Assembly (NCBI RefSeq): GCF_029962835.1
Contig: NC_080581.1
Span: 24,318,001 to 24,382,000, forward strand
DNA from: Magnolia sinica
Lineage: Eukaryota; Streptophyta; Magnoliopsida; Magnoliales; Magnoliaceae
Direction of reading: 5' to 3'
DNA length: 64,000 nucleotides
This document shows, piece by piece, positions 57,084 to 64,000 of the stretch. Below the pieces are notes generated by a model that had not been told where the DNA came from, did no database searches, and worked only from the letters and a program-made list of their open reading frames with translations. Position numbers and translations under genes: made by a program. How positions within the stretch are numbered: position 1 is the first letter of the stretch; each line of letters starts with the position of its first letter.

Positions 57084-59090
57084 TGAAATCCACCTCAACA
57101 ATCAGGTCAGTAAGCTCATTTTTTACCTAAAATACGAAAATCAGTCCCATCCCTGGTTCAGTTGGAATACAAGATTGAAAACAGTGTACATAGAAAGCAC
57201 ACCTTCCAAACTGTTTTCCATGGTGTGGCCCACATCAATCCCGTATGGGCCTATGTTTTGGGCCTCAAGCCTAACTTTTGGCGTGCAATTTAATGGTTGA
57301 TGTGGATTTCAAATGAAGGTCAGTTCTAGGTCCAAAACTTGAAATGGATTTTTAAATGGGTTGTGTAGGTGCTCTTAAACCAAATTTAGGCTAGGCCAAC
57401 CCTAACTGCTGGGCTTTTGAGCTCCTAAAACTCAACCCCCTTTTTTAATCGCGCTGATTTAGACCAGGTACAATATCTATAAGCTTGGCACGGTCGATTA
57501 GTGTCCGGAAGGGCAATTTTGTAACATATATTGCGCGCGATCTCATTGAAATTACGGGATTCTACTTCTCATTCTTAAACTAAAGATACTGAAAGTTTCA
57601 GGAGATTTTCATGCAACGCTCACAATAAGGTCCACATTATCCAAAGCACTGTAGAACAATCTCTTGGCCCATCTATCATGTGCCTGCTTTTCAGTTAAGT
57701 TGATCAATGGGTCAGGCTTAGACCGGGGATAGGAAAAGTCGTAATAGTATTTTCCATCCAACTTGTTGATGAGGTCACATAGACTTAGATGAAGGGAAAA
57801 CACAAATATCAGCTTGATTCAAGACTTGTGACCCCTATGAAGTTCTTAACCATGGGTATCCAATCCCTAAACTATGTGGTCTACCTGAGCTCTAGATTTA
57901 CTTAATTTTTGAGAAATGCCCTAAAAATGAGCTAGAAAAACTAATGGACGGCATGGATATACAACACATACATCAAAGTGGGCCCCACACATCGCCACAC
58001 TGCCACTAGGTGGCATGGGCAATGCCACTTGATATGCATCGCATGGAGTTTCTTTCAGAAATTTTAAAAAAATACTACCTCATTTAAAGACACAGCATCG
58101 ATGAATCCAGTGGAAGTGGGTAGGGGATCCCTGACCGTGTGAGGCCCACTATTACGTATGTCTTATATATCCATGTCATCCATACATTTTGAAAGCTCAT
58201 TTTAAGGCATGATCCCAAAACTTAAGCAGATCCAAATCTTAGGTGGATTATAATATAGGAAATGGTGTGGTAATGGATCATTAAAAACTTGTAATGGGCC
58301 ACATAAGTTTTTTTAATCAAGCTGATATTTATGTGATCTCTTCATGAAGTCTTTGTGGCCTTATCAATAGGTTGGATGGCAAATTAACATTCTGATGGCC
58401 CGCATGAAGTTTTTAATGGTGGGAATTCAATCACTACTGTTTTTGTGGTATGGTCCACCTAAGATTTGAATCCGCTTCATTTTTTAGTTCATGCCTTACT
58501 TAATTTGATCTTTCAAAATGGATTGAAAGTCTGGATCATAGTGGGCCCCACAGTTAGAGAGATCTGCCGACCTCGAATCCACCCAAATTGCATCCCTAGT
58601 TTACATGTTTCTTTTTCAAAAAGGCTTTCAATGACCAGTTATTAGATTTGGCAAGGGAAGTTTGTGTTGGTCGTGCAAGGGGTGGGTGGGTGGCTTGGGT
58701 GGGTCATGAAATCCAACTTGACCATCACGTCTGGCATCCCATGTGGCTCAAAACTCAGGCTATATCCATGATTCAAGTACAACACATGATTGAAAACAGG
58801 GTACAAGGCAATACTCACCCTTGAAACTATTTCCCTTGATGGCCATTTGAATCACATACATATAGGTCTGATTTTTGGGTCGTAAGCCTATATTAGGAAT
58901 CTTTTAATTGTTTTTCTTTTGTGTGGCCCACCCGAATGATAGATTAGCCTAATTTTTGGAGTAGATTTCACATGTATGCCCTTAAAAATCAATAATGGGC
59001 AACATCACCTAACCATTCCTAATTTTTTGGTGATATATTACAAAAACAAAAGAAAAGAAAAGAAAAGAAAAAATACCTTGACTTTCATAT
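57084..59090. mobile_element. Field of degraded MITEs
   Basis: Recognisable arms: about 57735-58015 (ACTAATGGACGGCATGGATAT, AAAGTGGGCCCCACAC) and about 58100-58590 (AGGCCCACTATTACG...CATGTCATCC with AATGGATTGAAAGTCTGGAT...GTGGGCCCCACAG). The AAAAG-rich run at 59045-59072 is a microsatellite. No coding signal. Confidence 0.5.
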
Positions 59091-59117
59091 CCATGCAATG
59101 CGTCGCAAAAGGGAATT

Positions 59118-59460
59118 AGCGACGGTCTTGGTCCGTCATAGTTTGCTGTCACAAAACTGAAATAACGGATCAGATCCGTCGCTAAATTGGGACAGATTCA
59201 ATAGGTCGCTAATTAACGACGCTGTTATGAAATTTAGCGACAAGTATGGTCCGTCGCAGTTTTTTGTAGCAAAAAATGAAACGACGGATTGGATCTGTTG
59301 CTAAATTGCAAAGAATTCAATCAGTCGCTAATAAACGATGGTGTAATCGACGGGTATGGTCCGTCGCAGTTTGCGGCTGCAAAAATGAAATGGCGGATCG
59401 GATCTGTTGCCAAATTGCGAGGGATTCAATCAATCGCTAATGAACGATTGTGTTAGCGAC
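59118..59460. repeat. Three-copy tandem repeat of 107-117 bp, CACTA-like
   Basis: Units start near 59118, 59235 and 59348, each with (G/T)GGTCCGTC(G/A), AACGACGGAT.GGATC.GTTGC, and TCAAT..GTCGCTAAT.AACGA. TAGCGACGG/CCGTCGCTA motifs are a frequent style of CACTA subterminal repeats. The third unit ends where the LTR of the next element begins. Confidence 0.75.
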
Positions 59461-59462
59461 AG

Positions 59463-61306
59463 TACGGGCGCATGTTGACCTAATTGACATGGAGTGCATA
59501 AGCGCCCCTCGTGGCCAAGCCACTATCGGCAGTCGTTGTATGACTCATATTCATCGAGTTTACCCAAGGTGGTAAGACTAATTCGGCCACCCAAACATGG
59601 ACGTTTACCAATTGCTTAGACTACATTTGTAGCTCCAATCCTATCCAAATGTTGCTAACAACCCTGTGTAATATCTATCTCGGCATTTAACAAACAATCC
59701 AAGTAGATTTCTCATTTGGGCATTTTAACAAACATAGAGACCATGTTAAATACAACTTGCATTTTATCAATTGATTTCATAGGGAAAAATATACATATGC
59801 ATAAGACAATCAAGAATCCTACCTTAATACTCGTAGTAAATACAAATCATCAACAATTTCTCATTTAGATAATTTATCAAACACAGACTACGTTAGTTAC
59901 AACATATGTTTTATCAATTCTTTATACAGAGAAATCCATATGCATATGACAATGATGAATCCTACATTAGTAATCATAGCAAGCACTAATCATTCTCTAG
60001 TTCCCATTTGGACATTTCAACAAACATATAGGTTGCATCATTGACCTATCACAGTTCATAGGCGTATCTCATACAAAAATCAATGTATTTAAGACAATAC
60101 GGTAGCAATCATGACAAGCATAAATCATTAACTGATATGAAAGCACTGATAAACCGTAACCTAAGCATTTATAGTCCGCACCTTTCTTTAGTATGCTTGA
60201 CTCGGACTCGGTCCAAATTCTACGTTTCGAAAAATGAAACGTCGGGCACCTAAATGATGAAACCGGTTAGCTAAGTTGACAAAAAACTATCCGAGAGCTC
60301 TACATCAATATTAGGGTTGGTATTTCAAACCCAAAATCGTAGCCAGAAGAGGTTTGTGTAGCGAAAGGAGGCAGTGATTAGGCACGTGGATGCGTGGGAG
60401 AAGATTTCCCACAGTTGCAGCGATCTCCCCAAGTTTCCCTTCCTCTTTTCTCTTTTTTCTCTTCTTTCTTCCCTTAGGGTTTGCAAAATTCGTATATGAG
60501 AGAGAGAGTGAAATTAGAGCTATTTATAGCCCCAGATGTGGTGCAAATGGCCCTAAGGCCACTTTATACTATGTTTCTACCCTATGGGTGGTCGTTTCTA
60601 ACGAACAGGGCTCTTAAGGAGGCCCATTGCTCATCTATGTTATGGGGTACACTCTCTAACAATGGATTCATGCCAGGACATGACTTTGGTGCAATCGGAT
60701 GAGCCAATCGACCGTAGAGAGCTCGTGTCAGATCAATGGTCAAACGTGTCCAATCGGGGCCACGGTTATATGGATATGTGCAAGGAAATTTTCTTTCTCT
60801 ATGTGTGAAGTTTGGTCTGAAACCAACGGTCAGAAATCCTCAACTTTGCATGAGAGCGAATGACCCATTTCACTTAAATTTCAGTTCATTTTCTTAAGGT
60901 ATTTGCGTTTCCCATGCACTTAACTCACGGCTCAAGTTGGGTGTTTCTGGACACTATCTGGGCTTAGTTCCCGCGATAGTTGTCAAGCCCAGTAGGATGG
61001 ATATCGTCCTATAATTCCAGGGTCATCGGACCCTCGATGTGCAGTCTAGGTCCATTTTAGAGTTTTAATGTACTCCCGAGAGCAACAAACCCTTGGAATT
61101 TCTTCTACGTCTTAAGGTGACATTGAGCCAATGGTATTCCTAGTTCTAAACCTTCCCATTTGTGAAAATCGTGGCCCAAGCTTAATCTACCGATTATTTA
61201 GTACTTAACTAAATCCCGTCTAAATTATATAACTAGATGCGGTCCTAGGGTTGTTCTACCTGAGGTTGTACTCGAGTCTTTGTATGGATTTTTTCGAGAT
61301 GTTACA
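59463..61306 (-). repeat. Truncated 3' LTR of a second Del/Tekay element
   Basis: On the minus strand the LTR begins TGTAACATCTCGAAAAA after a polypurine tract. It shares with the LTR at 18020 the TATA context (GGGGCTATAAATAG), the ACGAATTTTGCAAACCCTA leader, GGTGCGGACTATA, and the block around ...GGCTTGGCCACGAGG... near 59510. It stops at about 59463 against the 110-bp tandem repeat, so roughly the last 1.2 kb expected from the relative is missing. Confidence 0.7.
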
Positions 61307-61319
61307 ATCTACCCCCCTT
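61307..61319 (-). other. Polypurine tract of the second Del/Tekay element
   Basis: On the minus strand AAGGGGGGTAGAT is the same tract as in the first element. Confidence 0.8.
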
Positions 61320-64000
61320 AAAAAAAATTTTATCCTCGAAATTTGTACCTTTTCGTACTCCTTGAGGATTTGTGGGTAGTTCTTATGGACCTCAGCTTCT
61401 GTCTCCCTAATAGCCTCCTCCTCGGTGTGGTGTGTCCATAATACTTTCATGAGTGGGATGACCTTGCTTTACAACACTTGTTCTTTCCTATCTTGAACAC
61501 GCGTGGGCCACAATACATAGGTTGCATCTTCTCTAAGTTGTTCTTGCTCCCACTTGATATTATGAGTAGGGTTGGGAATATATTTCTTCAACATTAATAC
61601 ATGAAACACGTTGTGTACGCCTGCGAGTGGTGTGGGCAAGGCGAGATGGTATGCCACCATACCCACTCAGTCTAAAATCTAGAAAGGCCCAATGAACTTT
61701 GGAGTAAGTTTTTCTTTCCTACCAAAATGAATTACTCCCTTCATTGGAAAAACTTTAAGGAATACATGGTCCCCAACTTCAAATTCCAATTGCCTACGTC
61801 TCATATCTGCGGAGCTCTTCTGCCTACTCTGGGCTATAAGGAGTCGACGCTTGATAATATTGATCTTTTCTGAGGTCGCTTGAACCAGATCTGGGCCAAC
61901 TAAGCTCTTCTCGCCAACTTCCGCCCAATAATGCGGAGCTCGACATGGGCATCCATACAAGGTTTTGTAAGGAGCCATGCCAATGCTTGCTTGAAAACTG
62001 TTGTTATATGCAAATTCAACATAAGAGAGGCAGTCATCCCAGCTGTCCTTGAAGTCAAGTACGTATCTGATTTACCCGCTCCGTCTGCCCATCGGTCTGT
62101 GGGTGGAATGCGGTACTAAACTTCAGCTTCACCCCCATCGCCTCTTAGATTTGAGTCTAGAACATAGACATAAATCGTGTATCTCGGTCCGACACAATCT
62201 CTAAAGGAACTCTATGCAGTCGTACTATCTCCTTAATGTACAACTCGGCCAGGTCGTTTGCGGAATTAGAAACCCGAATCAAGAGGAAACGGGCCGACTT
62301 CGTCAACCGGTCCACAATCACTTAAATAGAGTCATGCCCCTTTCTCGTCTTTGGTAACCTAGAAATGAAATCCATAGATATGAAATCCCACTTAAACTCG
62401 GCTATGGGCATGGGTTGGAGTAAACCCGGGGGTTGGCTGTGCTCAGCCTTGACTTGTTGACACGTGAGGCATCGAGATACAAAATCTGCTATTCATGCCT
62501 TCATGTTGTCCCACCAGTACAAACGCTTCACATCTCGATACATTTTTGTACTACCTGGATGTATCGCTAACTTCGAATTGTGAGCGGCCTCTAGAACTTC
62601 TCTCCTTAAGTCATGAAGGTTCGGGATGCATAGGTGGCCACGATACCGCAAACCTACATCCAAACCAATCCTCCATTCGGATTCTTCACTGTCGCTTGCA
62701 TGCTCTCTCATCTTCAACAATAGCTCATATTCTTTCTAAGCCCCAATGATTTGGTCATTAATAAGTGGTTGTACATGGAAGTATGCGGCTCTCTCGAATG
62801 GCTCCTCCATTGTCAGCCTCTATTCGAAATCTCGCATGAACTCCACCATATTCCACTCTCTTACCATGAGTAGGGCTGCAAATTCCATGGTTTTCTTACG
62901 GCTCAACGCATCGGCTACAAGGTTGGCCTTGCCATGATGGTAGGAGACTTCAAACTTGAAGTCTTTCAATGTTCCATCCAACGGCGCTGCCTTATATTCA
63001 GGTCCCTCTATGTAAAGATGTACTTGAGGCTCTTATGGTCGCAAAAGAGCTCGAACTCCTCGTTGTAGAGGTAATGTCTCCAAAGCTTTAATGCAAAAAT
63101 GACCGCCGCCAACTCCAGGTCGTGAATGGGGTAATTTTTTTCGTGTTTCCTCAACTATCGAGAGGCATAGGCGATCACCCTATCCTTCTGCATAAGCACA
63201 CACCGCAAACTAACTTGAGAGACGTCAGTGTAAATAGTATATTTGACCCCTTACTCTGGCAGCACTAGTACGGGCGTAGATGTCAGCTTGTCCTTTAAGT
63301 CTTAGAAGGCTGCCTTTGCTTTCTCATTCCAAGAAAATCTAAGATCTTTCCAAGTAAGTTGGAATAATGGTCGGGCTATCTTAGAGAAATCTTTAATGAA
63401 TCGATAATAATAGCCGGCAAGTCCGAGGAAACTCCTCATTTCTGTAACTAAGCCGGGCTGCTCCCAATCCTATACCGCGGTCACCTTGGTGAGGTCCACG
63501 GCGATTCCTTCCTTGGAAATTACATGTCCCAAAAACTTAACTTCTTCCTTCTAGAAGTGGCATTTTCGGTACTGTGTAAACAACTGATTCTGCCTAAGAG
63601 TATCAAGGACTGCTCACATGTGTTCTTCGTGATCTTTCTGACTCTTTGAGTATATTAAAATGTCATCTATGAATACGATGACGAATTGGTAAAGATATGG
63701 CCGAAACACCCGATTCATGAAATCCATGAATACGGCTGGTGCATTCGTAAGTCCAAACGGCATCACGAGAAATTTGTAGTGCCCGAAGCTAGTCCTGAAG
63801 GCGATTTTTTGCACGTCCTCATTCCTGACACACAATTGATGATACCCGAATTATAAGTCTATTTTAGAGAAATACTGAACCCCCTTCAATTGGTCGAACA
63901 GGTCATTTATCCTGGGCATAAGATACTTGTTCTTTACTGTAACGTGGTTCAACTTGTGGTAGTCTATACATAATCACAGCGATCCATCCTTCTTTTTCAC
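61320..64000 (-). pseudogene. pol (RT to chromodomain) of the second Del/Tekay element, partial
   Basis: Read from the window end inward: RT with [39 protein letters not shown] and [11 protein letters not shown]; RNase H with [20 protein letters not shown] and [15 protein letters not shown]; integrase zinc region (AIHPGSTKMYRDVKRLYWWD); core remnants; the C-domain VGDHVFLKVFPMKGVIHFGR; and the chromodomain end KVLWTHHTEEEA. Stops (mostly TAG where related copies have Gln or Trp codons) and frameshifts are frequent, more than in the first element. Gag, protease and the 5' LTR lie beyond the window. Confidence 0.85.

Noticed and set aside
59662-59690. TGTAATATC as the far end of the minus-strand LTR
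   Set aside because: Sequence homologous to the relative's LTR continues beyond it to about 59463, so it is internal.
60390-60702. Two overlapping small frames near the LTR promoter
   Set aside because: They lie antisense to the LTR leader and TATA region of the minus-strand element.

Overview
This window is plant nuclear DNA made almost entirely of transposable elements. The evidence is two complete LTR retrotransposons with plant-type primer sites and chromovirus proteins, a fragment of a plant LRR receptor kinase, a plant-type SINE, and dozens of small inverted-repeat elements that share the motif family TGGATGGACGGTGTGGAT / GTGGGCCCCAC. Such short elements are, as far as I recall, abundant in magnoliid genomes; that placement is only an inference. 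I see no intact host gene, no tRNA or rRNA gene and no CRISPR.

Layout. 1-8470: a non-autonomous, LARD-like LTR retrotransposon (87-8428, two LTRs of about 2.1 kb, one gag-like reading frame with an internal amber codon) inserted in a small Mutator-like MITE. 8480-9950: MITE pieces, including a 640-bp foldback. 10000-12700: CT-rich DNA, then a decayed spliced gene fragment that I cannot name. 13151-16177: a 3-kb hAT-type element with a perfect 8-bp target duplication, itself filled with other MITEs. 16190-17060: the chromodomain end and LTR edge of an old chromovirus on the minus strand. 18020-31414: a full-length Ty3/gypsy element of the Del/Tekay type with 3.1-kb LTRs, a perfect 5-bp target duplication, an extra reading frame ahead of gag, and gag-pol broken mostly by TAG stops.

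31420-36720 is AT-rich and holds an 82-bp minisatellite and a cluster of local 200-380-bp tandem duplications. 36730-40080 (minus) is an unprocessed pseudogene of a plant-specific protein, with a stray RNase H fragment in one intron. 40800-42800 is 2 kb of strand-asymmetric low-complexity DNA. 44559-46125 is a MITE containing a 1-kb hAT element that carries a receptor-kinase fragment. 50423-53830 is a tandem array of five units of about 540 bp, each with a (CT)n tract; one unit is split by a SINE and by a Mutator-type MITE. 53830-59100 is a MITE field, 59118-59460 a 110-bp tandem repeat of CACTA style, and 59463-64000 a second Del/Tekay element on the minus strand, truncated in its LTR and running off the window.

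The elements interact mainly by nesting: target duplications let several insertions be ordered in time. All coding remnants look dead, and the spectrum of stop codons suggests C-to-T decay of methylated DNA. Positions without a target duplication or a sharp repeat edge are approximate.
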